Below, in pieces: positions 1 through 8,779 of a stretch of DNA of 64,000 nt. Numbering within the stretch: the first letter of the stretch is position 1; each line of letters begins with the position of its first letter. The stretch covers positions 2,027,001 to 2,091,000 of the forward strand of contig NZ_JAHBAH010000001.1 of assembly GCF_020510425.1 (NCBI RefSeq), in the 5' to 3' direction. A model generated the notes under the pieces. The model was not told where the DNA came from and did no database searches. It worked only from the letters and a program-made list of their open reading frames with translations. The position numbers and the translations under genes are program-made. This DNA is from Quatrionicoccus australiensis. GTDB lineage: Bacteria > Pseudomonadota > Gammaproteobacteria > Burkholderiales > Rhodocyclaceae.

Positions 1-1
1 C

Positions 2-895
2 TCGCAACGCGGCATCGAAGTCACCATTCCGACCCGCCGTCGCGAACGGACCAAGGCGCTGATCATTCAGCCCAATATCGATATGCCGGAAGTCGATATC
101 CACTGCGAAAAAACCCTGGCATCGCTGATGCAGGGCAAGGATGCGGTGATCAACCTGGTCGGCATCCTGCACAGCCGCGATGTCCAGTTCCCGTACAGCC
201 CGGATTTCGGTAATGCGCACGTCGAACTGCCGAAGAAGATCATTGCCGCCTGCAAGGCAAGCGGCGTGCGTCGTCTGGTGCATATGAGCGCACTCAAGGC
301 CGATCCGCAGGCGCCGTCGGAATATCTCGCCTCGAAGGGCGAAGGCGAAGCCGTCGTGCTCGCCGCCGGAAGCGATCTGGACGTCACCGTGTTCCGGCCG
401 TCGGTGATTTTCGGCCTGGGCGACTCTTTCCTGTCCACCTTCGCCAGCGTCCTGAAAAAGGCACCGATCTTCCCGCTCGGTTTCGGACATGCCCGCTTCC
501 AGCCGGTCTGGGCCGCCGATGTCGCCGATGCCTTCGTCGACAGTCTGGGCAACGAAGCCACCTTTGGTCAGGCCTACGACCTGGTCGGCCCCAAGGTTTA
601 TACCCTGCGCGAACTGGTCGACTACACCGCCGAACTGACCCGCAGCACGGCAAGGATCATCGCCCTGTCCGAAAGCTGGGCCTACCTGCAGGCCGGCCTG
701 ATGTGGCTGGCCCCGCAGCCGCTGCTTTCGCCGGACAACCTGCGCTCGATGCAGGTCGACAGCGTTTGCGACAGCAGTTGCAATCCGCCGGCCGACTGGA
801 AACCGACGGCACTCGAAGCCATTGCACCGACCTACGTCGCGCAGAACACGCCGAAGGGCAAGCTCGACAGCTTCCGCTTCCGCGCCGGACGCTAA
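2..895 (+). CDS. NAD(P)-binding NDUFA9-like dehydrogenase/epimerase family protein, 5' end outside window
   Basis: The reading frame is open to the left edge, so the true start lies upstream and the N-terminal Rossmann glycine motif is not visible. The visible part shows the atypical short-chain dehydrogenase features of the bacterial complex I NDUFA9-like family: 'INLVGIL' after the second beta-alpha unit, 'RLVHMSAL' and 'VFRPSVIFG'. Such proteins bind NAD(P)H and are related to a respiratory-complex accessory subunit. The bacterial role is not firmly known, and no respiratory genes lie beside it here. It is followed 18 bases later by cca on the same strand, so the two may be cotranscribed. 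A general nucleoside-sugar epimerase is the alternative reading. Confidence 0.8.
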   Translation, partial: SQRGIEVTIPTRRRERTKALIIQPNIDMPEVDIHCEKTLASLMQGKDAVINLVGILHSRDVQFPYSPDFGNAHVELPKKIIAACKASGVRRLVHMSALKADPQAPSEYLASKGEGEAVVLAAGSDLDVTVFRPSVIFGLGDSFLSTFASVLKKAPIFPLGFGHARFQPVWAADVADAFVDSLGNEATFGQAYDLVGPKVYTLRELVDYTAELTRSTARIIALSESWAYLQAGLMWLAPQPLLSPDNLRSMQVDSVCDSSCNPPADWKPTALEAIAPTYVAQNTPKGKLDSFRFRAGR

Positions 896-913
896 ATCCA
901 GCCCGCTTCGCCC

Positions 914-2137
914 GTGCAGATTTACATCGTCGGCGGCGCTGTCCGCGACGAATTGCTCGGCCGGACCAATGCCGACCGCGACTATGTCGTGGTCGGCGCT
1001 TCACCGGAAATCATGCTGGCGCGCGGCTTTCGGCCGGTCGGCAAGGATTTCCCGGTGTTTCTGCACCCGCAGACTCAGGACGAATATGCGCTGGCCCGCA
1101 CCGAAAGGAAGAGCGGGCACGGCTATCATGGCTTCAGCTTTCACGCGGCGCCGGATGTCACGCTGGAACAGGACCTCGCCCGCCGCGACCTGACCATCAA
1201 TGCGATGGCCAAAGGCGACGACGGCACGCTGGTTGATCCGTTTGGCGGTCAACAGGATCTGCAGGCCAAAATCCTCCGCCACGTCGGCCCGGCCTTTGCC
1301 GAAGACCCGGTCCGCATCCTGCGCATTGCCCGCTTTGCCGCACGTTTTCACGAATTTTCGGTCGCTCCGGAAACCCTGAGCCTGATGCGCAGCATGGTGA
1401 GCAGCGGCGAAGTCGATCACCTGGTTGCCGAACGCGTCTGGCAGGAACTCGCCAAGGGCCTGATGGAAGACCATCCGGCCCGCATGTTCATGGTTCTGCG
1501 CGATTGCGGCGCACTGGCCAGGCTATTGCCGGAACTCGATGCATTGTTCGGTGTGCCGCAGCGCGCCGATTACCACCCGGAAATCGATACCGGCATCCAC
1601 ACCATGATGGTGCTCGAACAGACGGCCCGCCATCGCTTCCCGTTAGCGGTCCGCTTTGCCGGCCTGACCCACGATCTCGGCAAGGCAACCACGCCGGCCG
1701 ACATCCTGCCCCGCCACATCGGCCACGAAGCGCGCAGCGTCGATCTCAGCGAACAACTGTGTGCCCGCCTCAAGGTTCCCAACGATTGCCGCGACCTGGC
1801 GCTGCTGATGGCCAGACATCACGGCAATATTCATCGGGCGGCCGAGCTGAAACCGGCTACCATGGTTTCATTGCTGGAAAAGACCGACGCCCTGCGCCGG
1901 CCGGAACGCTTCCAGCAACTGCTCGATACCTGCCTGTGCGACTTTACCGGCCGCCTCGGTTGGGAAGATCGCCCCTACGACAGTCCGGCCCGCCTGCTTT
2001 CTGCCCTGGCAGCGGTCAACCGCGTCGAAGCGGGCAAAATCGCCGCCGCCTGTGCCGACAAGTCGAGCATTCCGGAACGCATCCAGCAGGCGCGCATTGC
2101 TGCCGTCAAAGAGCAGCTAAATGACTTTCGCAATTAA
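914..2137 (+). CDS. cca: multifunctional CCA tRNA nucleotidyltransferase
   Basis: This cytoplasmic enzyme adds or repairs the 3' CCA end of tRNAs. The N-terminal class II nucleotidyltransferase fold is clear: '[11 protein letters not shown]' followed by 'DRDYVVVG', with the acidic pair expected to bind metal. '[10 protein letters not shown]' and '[16 protein letters not shown]' are family signatures. The C-terminal half carries an HD-type motif ('[10 protein letters not shown]', then 'RHHGNIHRA'), typical of the long proteobacterial form with phosphohydrolase activities. At 407 residues it has the usual length. The start is GTG at 914; translation from it begins at the conserved '[10 protein letters not shown]'. 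The 3' end overlaps the convergent DUF2905 gene by 21 bases. Confidence 0.95.
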   Translation: MQIYIVGGAVRDELLGRTNADRDYVVVGASPEIMLARGFRPVGKDFPVFLHPQTQDEYALARTERKSGHGYHGFSFHAAPDVTLEQDLARRDLTINAMAKGDDGTLVDPFGGQQDLQAKILRHVGPAFAEDPVRILRIARFAARFHEFSVAPETLSLMRSMVSSGEVDHLVAERVWQELAKGLMEDHPARMFMVLRDCGALARLLPELDALFGVPQRADYHPEIDTGIHTMMVLEQTARHRFPLAVRFAGLTHDLGKATTPADILPRHIGHEARSVDLSEQLCARLKVPNDCRDLALLMARHHGNIHRAAELKPATMVSLLEKTDALRRPERFQQLLDTCLCDFTGRLGWEDRPYDSPARLLSALAAVNRVEAGKIAAACADKSSIPERIQQARIAAVKEQLNDFRN

Positions 2138-2314
2138 CCAGAGCAAAGCCGAGAAAATGATCGTCGTGGCCAGCGGAAACATGTAGCGACGACCGCGCCA
2201 CCGGAAGCTGAAGTCGCCGGGCAACTGACCGAACCGGATGAAACGCGCGAGATGGGGAGTGATGATCCCGAGCAAAAAAATCGCGACGACCAGCGTCAGT
2301 ATCCACTTCAACAT
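2117..2314 (-). CDS. DUF2905 small inner-membrane protein
   Basis: A 65-residue protein with two hydrophobic segments (about residues 2-20 and 44-62) and the central 'RLGQLPGDF'-like turn (here '[17 protein letters not shown]') typical of DUF2905. Its function is unknown. The ATG at 2314 is preferred over a longer frame reaching 2353 because the family begins 'MLKWIL' and an AAGG-type ribosome-binding site sits just upstream. It converges on cca with a 21-base overlap and is divergent from the alpha/beta hydrolase gene. Confidence 0.8.
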   Translation of the reverse strand: MLKWILTLVVAIFLLGIITPHLARFIRFGQLPGDFSFRWRGRRYMFPLATTIIFSALLWLIAKVI

Positions 2315-2374
2315 TGAGCCTTGCACCGCAGGGTGAAAATCGCATTTAAACACGCTTCAACCCCACAGATTGCC

Positions 2375-3181
2375 ATGCTAAAAACTCAAATGATTGAAGG
2401 GCTGGAAGTATTTTCCTGCCTGCCTGCCAAAAAAACGAATCGCCCGCCTGTACTCTTCGTTCATGGCGCCTTTGCCGGCGGCTGGATGTGGACCGAAACC
2501 TTCATGCCCTTCCTCGCCAAGGCCGGCTATCCCTGCTATGCGCTGTCCTTGCGCGGGCACGGCGGCAGTGCCGGCATCGACCAGATCGACTGGCACTCGA
2601 TCAACGACTTCGTCGCCGACGTCAATACCGTGGTCAATTGGCTGGGTACGCCGCCCGTTCTGGTCGGTCATTCAATGGGCGGCTTCGTCGTCCAGAAGTA
2701 TCTGGAGCATCATCAGGTACCCGGTGCGGCGCTGGTCTGCTCGGTACCGCCGCAAGGCCTGATCGCCGCCCAGTTCCATCTGATGTTCCAGAAGCCGCAG
2801 CTGTTCATGGACATCAACAGCATCATGAGCGGCAATTACCCGGATACGGAAATCCTCAAGGAAGCGCTGTTTGCCGGTGAAATCGACCCGACCATGCTGG
2901 CCGCCTGGCTGGACCGCATGCAGCCTGAATCGCATCGGGCGCTGTGGGACATGTCGATGTTCAACCTGCCCAACCTGCATGCCATGCATCGCCCGCCGAT
3001 GCTGATCCTGGGCGCCGAACTCGATGTGCTGGTGCCGGCCTTCCTGGTGCAGGCAACGGCGCACACCTATGGCTTACCGGTACATATTTTCCGCAATATG
3101 GGTCACGCCGTGACCCACGAAAAAGAATGGCCGCTGGTTGCGGCCATGTTGCGCGACTGGCTGAACGACATCACGCCTTGA
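2375..3181 (+). CDS. alpha/beta hydrolase
   Basis: A 268-residue alpha/beta-fold hydrolase. It has the oxyanion region 'VLFVHGAFAGGWMW', the nucleophile elbow 'GHSMGG' with the catalytic serine, an acid in 'GAELDVLVPAF' and the histidine in 'RNMGHAV'. No signal peptide is seen, so it is probably cytoplasmic. The substrate cannot be told from the sequence. The ATG at 2375 is chosen; a TTG frame start at 2321 and an ATG at 2390 are alternatives, and none has a convincing ribosome-binding site. Its stop overlaps the convergent YjfB-like gene by 11 bases. Confidence 0.85.
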   Translation: MLKTQMIEGLEVFSCLPAKKTNRPPVLFVHGAFAGGWMWTETFMPFLAKAGYPCYALSLRGHGGSAGIDQIDWHSINDFVADVNTVVNWLGTPPVLVGHSMGGFVVQKYLEHHQVPGAALVCSVPPQGLIAAQFHLMFQKPQLFMDINSIMSGNYPDTEILKEALFAGEIDPTMLAAWLDRMQPESHRALWDMSMFNLPNLHAMHRPPMLILGAELDVLVPAFLVQATAHTYGLPVHIFRNMGHAVTHEKEWPLVAAMLRDWLNDITP

Positions 3182-3362
3182 CGTCGATACTGTTGCCCAG
3201 GTTCGGCGGGTTGTTCGGCATCTGCGGCACCGCCTGCAACAACTGCATGGCGTTTTGTGCCTGAATATCCATTGCCTTCTTGAGCACCAGCGTACTGACA
3301 GCATCGCCCGTCTGGGCTTGCGACAGTGCGCTACTCAAGGTTCCTACGGAGGAGACATCCAT
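3171..3362 (-). CDS. YjfB family putative motility protein
   Basis: A 63-residue protein beginning 'MDVSSVG', with a central helix ('LVLKKAMDIQAQNAMQLLQA') and the proline/asparagine-rich tail typical of the YjfB/putative motility protein family. The family is usually found in flagellated bacteria, but its molecular role is unknown. A purine-rich stretch (GGAAGGAAG) precedes the ATG. No flagellar genes lie in the window, so this is an isolated copy. A sigma-28 promoter was looked for upstream and not convincingly found. Confidence 0.75.
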   Translation of the reverse strand: MDVSSVGTLSSALSQAQTGDAVSTLVLKKAMDIQAQNAMQLLQAVPQMPNNPPNLGNSIDVKA

Positions 3363-3465
3363 GTTTCTTCCTTCCCGACGATCCGGATCAGGCCTTCAGT
3401 TTAGCGGCCCGTCCGGGGAAAGCAATAAAAAATACAAAAGCGCGAATATTGCTCGGAAAATCGGA

Positions 3466-4635
3466 CTACAAACGCCGGCTCTGATCGCCACTGACAAAGC
3501 CGCACAGTGCTTCGGACGAATGCTCGTCCAGGCCCCGCCCGATCGCGATGACCTTGAACAGTTCGCCCATCTCATGCGGCATCAGCAGTTTGTTCACCGC
3601 GCTCGCCGCGCGAATGTAGTCCGGCGTCGCCGCCGGTAGGGCGCCCAGACGATCGAGAATGCCGCAGTTGAGCAGGAACTGGCCCTGGCTGGTGTAACCG
3701 AGCAGTTCCAGGCCATTGCCGTGCGCCGCCGCAATAATGGCCGTGAAATCGACGTGGACCGTTACGTCCTGCAGCCCCGGCAAGTAGAACGGGTCCGGGT
3801 GCGCAAAGTGGCGGTAGTGACACATCAGCGTGCCGCGCGCCCGTTGCTGGTGATAAAACTCGCGGCGCGGAAAACCATAGTCGATCAGGAGCAGGGCGCC
3901 GCTTTGCAGGCGATGCCCCCATTCCGCCGCCCAGGCACGACAGGCGAGACTGATTTCACTCTCGAATCCGGGCGGCAATTGGCATTGTTCGCCGATCTCG
4001 CGGGCAGCGGCAAGCAATTCACCGGTCGCCGGTCGTTCTTCCCAGACGAAAGCACCATTGGCATCCAGGGCCACACCGCGCGCAAAAATGCCATCTTCAC
4101 GCCAGGCCACAATATCCGCCGGCATCGCATCCAGCAGTTCATTGCCGATCACCACCCCGGAGAAATCTTCGGGCAGGGCATCGAGCCAGCGCACACGATC
4201 GAGCAGATGCGGCGCTTCGGCCGCCAGGGTCGCCTGCTGGCGCTGACGCAGGTCCGCCGACAGGTCGAGAATGCAATAACTGGCCGGCAAGGCTTCCAGA
4301 CGCTCGAGTTCAAGCAGCAGATCGGCAGCCAGGCGACCGGTGCCGGCCCCGACCTCGAGCACGACAGGCGCCGATTGCGCCATGATCTGGGCGACCTGGC
4401 GAGCCAGCGCCTGCCCGAACAGGCCGGTCATTCCGGGCGCCGTGATGAAATCTCCGGCCGCACCGAATTTATGCGCACCTGCCGTGTAATAGCCAAGGCC
4501 CGGCGCATAAAGCAGCAGTTCCATGAAACTGGCGAAGGACAGCCAGCCACACGCGGCAACGATCTGTTGCTGGATCGCGTGCGTCAGTTTTTCGCTATGG
4601 GCTTGTGCGTCGGGAGAGGGGAGAGGCAGGTCCAT
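3466..4635 (-). CDS. MidA/NDUFAF7-type SAM-dependent methyltransferase (DUF185)
   Basis: A 389-residue class I methyltransferase of the family that includes mitochondrial NDUFAF7/MidA, which methylates an arginine of complex I. Visible features are 'FMELLLYAPGLGYY' near the N-terminus, 'GDFITAPGMTGLFGQALA', the SAM loop 'VLEVGAGTGRLAADLL', then 'VIGNELLDAMP' and 'LLIDYGFPR'. The bacterial substrate is not established. The ATG at 4635 has a good ribosome-binding site (CGGAG). The open frame runs much further upstream, but only across the opposite strand of ttcA. It is divergent from ttcA, with about 190 bases between the starts that must contain both promoters. Confidence 0.9.
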   Translation of the reverse strand: MDLPLPSPDAQAHSEKLTHAIQQQIVAACGWLSFASFMELLLYAPGLGYYTAGAHKFGAAGDFITAPGMTGLFGQALARQVAQIMAQSAPVVLEVGAGTGRLAADLLLELERLEALPASYCILDLSADLRQRQQATLAAEAPHLLDRVRWLDALPEDFSGVVIGNELLDAMPADIVAWREDGIFARGVALDANGAFVWEERPATGELLAAAREIGEQCQLPPGFESEISLACRAWAAEWGHRLQSGALLLIDYGFPRREFYHQQRARGTLMCHYRHFAHPDPFYLPGLQDVTVHVDFTAIIAAAHGNGLELLGYTSQGQFLLNCGILDRLGALPAATPDYIRAASAVNKLLMPHEMGELFKVIAIGRGLDEHSSEALCGFVSGDQSRRL

Positions 4636-4824
4636 GGCAACTCCGAAAAACGCGGATTTTATCCGGCAAAACGGGCGCCTTTCGAATTCGGGCTGTTTAT
4701 TTTCGTCGACCGCCTGGCAGACGGATAGCGCGCAATGCCGGAACAACGGAAAATTGCCGCCCTTCTCGGGGTAAACTCCGCCTTTCGCTGCAAATTCAGC
4801 AGCATCCGTCCGGCAAAGATCATC

Positions 4825-5688
4825 ATGACCCAATCGAACACCCTGCTCAAACTGCGCAAATACCTGGAAAGCCGTACCGGCAAGGCCATCGGCGACTACA
4901 ACATGATCGAGGACGGCGACACCATCCTGGTCTGCGTCTCCGGCGGCAAGGATTCCTATACCCTGCTCGCCATGCTGATGGCCATGCAGCAGCGCGCTCC
5001 CATCAAATTCCGGCTGATCGCGATGAATCTCGATCAGAAACAACCGGGTTTCCCGGCCGACATCCTGCCGCGCTATTTCGAATCGCTCGGCATCGAGCAT
5101 CGCATCGTCGAGGCTGACACCTATTCGATCGTCAAGGACAAGATCCCGGAAGGCAAGACGACCTGCTCGCTGTGCTCGCGCCTGCGCCGCGGCATCATTT
5201 ATAAAACCGCCAAGGAACTGGGCGCCAACAAGATCGCCCTTGGCCACCATCGCGACGACATGGTGCATACGCTGTTCCTCAACCTGCTCTTCGGCGGCAA
5301 GATGAAGGCGATGCCGCCCAAACTGGTGACCGACGATCATGCCCACGTCGTCATCCGGCCGCTCGCCTATTGCGCCGAGAACGACATTGCCAAGTTCGCG
5401 CGCGGCATGGAATTCCCCATCATCCCGTGCAATTTGTGCGGTTCGCAGGAAAACCTGCAACGCCAGAAAATCCGCGAGATGATGCAGGACTGGGACAAGC
5501 GCTTCCCGGGCCGTACCGAATCGGTGATGACGGCACTGCAGAATGTCGTGCCCTCGCATCTCGCCGACAACAAGCTGTTCGACTTCCGCGGCCTGACGCT
5601 GGATACGGCAGTCGACGAGGGGGATATCGTCTTCGACAGCCCGGAAATGCCGATCAGCGGCAGCATTCCCATCCAGTTTGGCGCATAA
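4825..5688 (+). CDS. ttcA: tRNA 2-thiocytidine(32) synthetase
   Basis: This enzyme makes 2-thiocytidine at position 32 of certain tRNAs, using ATP and an Fe-S cluster. The PP-loop 'VSGGKDS' lies near residue 40, followed by paired cysteine motifs 'CSLC' and 'CNLC', which provide cluster ligands in TtcA, and by 'LGHHRDD'. At 287 residues it has the normal length. The frame is open 90 bases further upstream, but the ATG at 4825 matches the family N-terminus. Confidence 0.96.
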   Translation: MTQSNTLLKLRKYLESRTGKAIGDYNMIEDGDTILVCVSGGKDSYTLLAMLMAMQQRAPIKFRLIAMNLDQKQPGFPADILPRYFESLGIEHRIVEADTYSIVKDKIPEGKTTCSLCSRLRRGIIYKTAKELGANKIALGHHRDDMVHTLFLNLLFGGKMKAMPPKLVTDDHAHVVIRPLAYCAENDIAKFARGMEFPIIPCNLCGSQENLQRQKIREMMQDWDKRFPGRTESVMTALQNVVPSHLADNKLFDFRGLTLDTAVDEGDIVFDSPEMPISGSIPIQFGA

Positions 5689-5711
5689 CGCCGGGATTGC
5701 AACAATCCGTT

Positions 5712-5717
5712 TATAAT
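5712..5717 (+). promoter_or_regulatory. putative -10 element before the cyclase-FHA gene
   Basis: A perfect TATAAT lies 35 bases before the start codon at 5752. No good -35 hexamer at normal spacing was found, so this is a weak prediction. The sequence after it (CGCGTTTTCAA) recurs after the TATAAT at 13584. Confidence 0.35.
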
Positions 5718-5751
5718 CGCGTTTTCAATATCTTGCGGCAACGAGCAGTCC

Positions 5752-6636
5752 ATGAGCACTCAGCAACGCAAATTGATTGTCATGTTTGCCGACGTATCCG
5801 GCAGCGCCCGCCTGTTTGAACGCCTGGGCGACACGGAAGCCATGCATGCCGTGGAACGCTGCCTGAAACGCATGAATCGCTCGATCGAAAGCTACCGCGG
5901 TCGCATTGTTCAGGTGGTCGGCGATGAAGTACTTGCCGCCTTCGAGACCGCAGAGGACGCCTGCCAGGCCTCGATCGACATGCAACAGCGCATCGCCGAT
6001 CTGCCACCGGTTTCGGGCCTGAAGCTGACTATCCGCATCGGTCTGCATGCCGGTCTGGTCAATGAAACAGGCAGTGAATTGAGTGGCGAGGTAATCACCA
6101 CTGCCGCTCGCGTTGTCGGTCTGGCCCGCCGCGACCAGATCCTCGGCAGCACCACACTGATTGCCGAGCTCGGCCCGATTGGCGCACTCAACACCCGCCC
6201 GATGCCGAGTTTGGGAACAATTCAGGAGAATGGCGAACAACTCGACATTTTCCAGATCGACTGGTCTGCAAACGTGGTGCCAGGCCAGTTCAGTTCGCTC
6301 AGCGTCATGCCGGTCGACCGTCTCTGCGTCCGCTACCATGGCCAAGCCCATCTGCTCGATGACAAGGTGCGGGTTCTTACCTTGGGGCGCGATCCCGGCA
6401 GCAAGCTGTACATCTCGGATCGCAAGGCCTCGCGGGCGCACGCACGGATCGAAAAGCGCAACAACGGTTACTATCTGGTCGATACCAGTACCAACGGTAC
6501 CTTTGTCAATTTTGCCGGCCAGCAGGAAGTGCTTGTACGTCAACACGAGATCCTGATGCAGGGCAGCGGCATTATCTGTTTCGGTGCCTCGATCAAGGAT
6601 CCCAAGGCCGACCAGGCAATTTTCGAACACCTGTAA
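5752..6636 (+). CDS. class III nucleotidyl cyclase with C-terminal FHA domain
   Basis: A 294-residue soluble two-domain protein. Residues about 5-135 form a class III adenylate/guanylate cyclase domain. The two expected metal-binding aspartates are present in 'MFADVSGS' (D14) and 'VVGDEVLAAF' (D58), and 'GLHAGLV' and 'GEVITTAARV' match the fold. Residues about 200-285 form an FHA phosphothreonine-binding domain, with 'LGRD', 'SRAHARI' and 'TNGTFVN'. The likely role is a cyclase whose output or location is set by binding a phosphorylated partner. No Ser/Thr kinase is encoded nearby. Whether it makes cAMP or cGMP cannot be decided by eye. Confidence 0.88.
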   Translation: MSTQQRKLIVMFADVSGSARLFERLGDTEAMHAVERCLKRMNRSIESYRGRIVQVVGDEVLAAFETAEDACQASIDMQQRIADLPPVSGLKLTIRIGLHAGLVNETGSELSGEVITTAARVVGLARRDQILGSTTLIAELGPIGALNTRPMPSLGTIQENGEQLDIFQIDWSANVVPGQFSSLSVMPVDRLCVRYHGQAHLLDDKVRVLTLGRDPGSKLYISDRKASRAHARIEKRNNGYYLVDTSTNGTFVNFAGQQEVLVRQHEILMQGSGIICFGASIKDPKADQAIFEHL

Positions 6637-6643
6637 ACGAAAA

Positions 6644-6665
6644 CAGGCCATCTTTCGATGGCCTG
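6644..6665 (-). terminator. Rho-independent terminator of the PsiF-like gene
   Basis: A perfect 9-base-pair stem (CAGGCCATC / GATGGCCTG) with a four-base loop lies between two convergent genes. Read leftward it is followed by a T-rich run (TTTTCGTTT), so it fits the leftward PsiF-like gene. It may also slow rightward transcription from the cyclase gene. Confidence 0.7.
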
Positions 6666-6687
6666 CTCTGGCAGCCAGGAACGGCTA

Positions 6688-6948
6688 TTATTTGGCGCCA
6701 GCCTGGGCGTCAGCCACACATTTCTTCACAAAACTGTTGCGCGCAGCACCCGCCAGTTTCTTTTCCTTGGCCGTCGATTCGCAGGCGCTCACTTCCGGTC
6801 CCTTGGCATCGGCCTGGCACTTTTTCAGGAAGCTGTTCTTGGCGGCACCCGCCAGCTTCTTTTCCGCGGCACGGGCAGCACAGTCATCGGCGGCATAGAC
6901 AGAAGATACAGCCATAACGAGGGCAAGCAGGCTAAGCAATTTTTTCAT
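6688..6948 (-). CDS. PsiF repeat family periplasmic protein
   Basis: An 86-residue protein with a signal peptide (residues 1-20, cleavage predicted after 'VYA'). Two PsiF repeats follow, each containing 'KKLAGAA(K/R)NSF(L/V)KKC'. The repeats carry paired cysteines, suggesting disulfides in the periplasm. In Escherichia coli PsiF is phosphate-starvation induced, but its function is unknown. The ATG at 6948 is supported by AGGAG seven bases upstream; the longer frame to 6984 adds residues before the signal peptide and is rejected. A perfect stem-loop lies just after the stop. Confidence 0.87.
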   Translation of the reverse strand: MKKLLSLLALVMAVSSVYAADDCAARAAEKKLAGAAKNSFLKKCQADAKGPEVSACESTAKEKKLAGAARNSFVKKCVADAQAGAK

Positions 6949-6996
6949 TAACGACTCCTGAATCAGTAGGGAAAAGGCTCGCAAACTATCGGCGAT

Positions 6997-7932
6997 TCAG
7001 GCGTCATCGTCAAGCATGATGCGCTGCTGACGATCCATGAAATCCTGCATGCTGTCGATGCCGCGCAATTGCAGGATGGTATTGCGCACCGCAGCTTCAA
7101 GAAGGACCGCCAGATTGCGCCCGGCCGCGACCGGGATCAGCACCTTGCGCACTGCGACACCAAGGACTTCCTGGGTCTGGGCATCAAGCGGCAAACGTGG
7201 CGCATCGCTGCCGGCCAGCGCCTTTTGCAGATGGACGATCAGTTTCAGCTTCATTTTTCGCCGCGAAGCGGTTTCGCCGAAAATGGTCCGGATATTGAGC
7301 AAGCCGAGACCGCGCACTTCAAGAAAGTCGCGCAGCATGCCCGGACAACGGCCTTCGATGGTCGTCGGTGCGATGCGGGCCATTTCGACGACATCATCGG
7401 CGACCAGGCCGTGACCGCGCGAAATCAGTTCGAGCGCCAGTTCGGACTTGCCGACCCCGGAATCACCGGTAATCAGCACCCCCATGCCCAGCACATCCAT
7501 GAAGACGCCGTGCAGATTGACGGTGTCGGCCAGTCGTGCTGAGAGATAGATACGCAGCAGGTCGATGACCGCCGAACACGGCTTGGGTGAAAGGATCAAT
7601 GGCGTATTGAACTGGCGACAGGCTTCCGCCAGCATCGGCGGCGGCGTCAGGCCATCGGCAACGATAACGGCCGGCGACTGCGCCTCCAGCAAATCCTGGA
7701 ACATCTGGCCGAAACGGCGCTCGCCGATGCGCATGGCCCAGTCATACTCAGCCTGGCCCATGACCTGCAGGCGCTCCGGGTGGATGACATTGATATGGCC
7801 GACAACATCGGCACCATAGTTGTTTGCCGCCTTCAGCTCGATCATGCAATCGCTTTGCTGGCCGGCTACCCAGTTGAGCAACAGCTTGTCGCGGTTGTCC
7901 TCATAGAGCTGGACCAGGCTGATGTGGCGCAC
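6997..7932 (-). CDS. hprK: HPr kinase/phosphorylase
   Basis: A bifunctional enzyme that phosphorylates and dephosphorylates the seryl residue of HPr-type phosphocarriers. At 311 residues it has the normal length. The Walker A-like loop 'GDSGVGKSELALELI' and the capping region 'RGHGLVADD' are intact, and 'EVRGLGLLNI' is the family signature. It is the last gene of the leftward rpoN-hpf-ptsN-hprK block and begins eight bases after ptsN. In proteobacteria it belongs to the regulatory PTS-Ntr system. HPr and enzyme I genes are not in this window. Confidence 0.95.
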   Translation of the reverse strand: MRHISLVQLYEDNRDKLLLNWVAGQQSDCMIELKAANNYGADVVGHINVIHPERLQVMGQAEYDWAMRIGERRFGQMFQDLLEAQSPAVIVADGLTPPPMLAEACRQFNTPLILSPKPCSAVIDLLRIYLSARLADTVNLHGVFMDVLGMGVLITGDSGVGKSELALELISRGHGLVADDVVEMARIAPTTIEGRCPGMLRDFLEVRGLGLLNIRTIFGETASRRKMKLKLIVHLQKALAGSDAPRLPLDAQTQEVLGVAVRKVLIPVAAGRNLAVLLEAAVRNTILQLRGIDSMQDFMDRQQRIMLDDDA

Positions 7933-7940
7933 GGCTGAAG

Positions 7941-8390
7941 TCAGGACTGGAAAAGGGTCACGATCGCGGCCGCATCCGACGCCGCCAACAGGGCTTCGCG
8001 GAAGGTACGATCGGAAAAACGCTGGGCGAGTTCGGAAAGAATCTGCAAATGCTGCTCGGTTGCCTGTTCGGGAACCAGCAGGACAAAGAGCAGATTGACC
8101 GGACGTCCGTCAGGGGAATCGAAGGGGACCGGGGTGGTCAGGCGCATGAAGGCGCCGGAGGCCTGCTTGAGACCCTTGATGCGGCCATGCGGAATGGCAA
8201 TGCCCTGACCGAGACCGGTCGAGCCAAGTTTTTCACGGGCGAACAGACTGTCGAAAATGACCGAGCGGGCGAGTCCGAGATGGCTCTCGAAAAGCATGCC
8301 GGCCTGTTCGAACACCCGTTTTTTGCTGCTGGCATCAAGGTCGAGAAGCACCTGCGAAGCCGGCAGAATATTCGTTAGGGGGTTGTTCAT
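7941..8390 (-). CDS. ptsN: PTS IIA-like nitrogen-regulatory protein PtsN
   Basis: A 149-residue EIIA-fructose-family protein of the nitrogen PTS. The phosphorylatable histidine lies in 'GIAIPHGRIKG', and the C-terminal part ('FVLLVPEQATEQHLQILSEL') matches the fold. It regulates rather than transports, for example potassium transport, sigma-54-related and carbon/nitrogen responses in other proteobacteria. It lies between hpf and hprK, the standard betaproteobacterial arrangement. Confidence 0.95.
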   Translation of the reverse strand: MNNPLTNILPASQVLLDLDASSKKRVFEQAGMLFESHLGLARSVIFDSLFAREKLGSTGLGQGIAIPHGRIKGLKQASGAFMRLTTPVPFDSPDGRPVNLLFVLLVPEQATEQHLQILSELAQRFSDRTFREALLAASDAAAIVTLFQS

Positions 8391-8408
8391 AGGGAATTTG
8401 AAAACCAG

Positions 8409-8432
8409 GGCCGCAACACTTCTGCTGCGGCC
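8409..8432 (-). terminator. possible weak terminator between hpf and ptsN
   Basis: A seven-base-pair GC-rich stem (GGCCGCA / TGCGGCC) with a ten-base loop, followed in the leftward direction by CTGGTTTTC. It could reduce read-through from rpoN-hpf into ptsN-hprK. The T run is short, so partial termination or mRNA processing is as likely. Confidence 0.35.
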
Positions 8433-8441
8433 GGTCGGCTA

Positions 8442-8765
8442 TTAGTCAGCCATGTGGTGTACAGGCTTGTCACCGCGATGGTGATCCTGGACCTTTTGCT
8501 TGTACTTCTGAACCTGACGGTCCAGCTTGTCAAACAGCGCATCGATGGCGGCGTAGAGGTCATCGCCGTTTTCTTCAACGTGAATGTCCTTGCCCGGCAC
8601 ATGCAACGTCACTTCAGCCTTCTGCTTGAGCTTCTCTACGGACAGAACCACGTTAACACCGGTGACTTTGTCAAAATGGCGAACGACGGGATCGAGTTTG
8701 TTCTCGACGTATTCGCGCAATGCCGGGGTAACTTCGATGTGGTGACCAGCGATCTGCAGATTCAT
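8442..8765 (-). CDS. hpf: ribosome hibernation-promoting factor, short form
   Basis: A 107-residue HPF/YfiA family protein that binds the 30S subunit and stabilises inactive ribosomes in stationary phase. It shows '[24 protein letters not shown]', the basic helix '[14 protein letters not shown]' and '[21 protein letters not shown]'. The long-form C-terminal dimerisation domain is absent. It directly follows rpoN (14 bases) and precedes ptsN, as is usual in proteobacteria. Confidence 0.94.
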   Translation of the reverse strand: MNLQIAGHHIEVTPALREYVENKLDPVVRHFDKVTGVNVVLSVEKLKQKAEVTLHVPGKDIHVEENGDDLYAAIDALFDKLDRQVQKYKQKVQDHHRGDKPVHHMAD

Positions 8766-8779
8766 TTTTTCTCCTCTCT

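Noticed and set aside
4636..5559. Leftward extension of the MidA-type methyltransferase frame to 697 residues
   Set aside because: The added part is antisense to ttcA and has no family features; the ATG at 4635 with its ribosome-binding site matches the family start.
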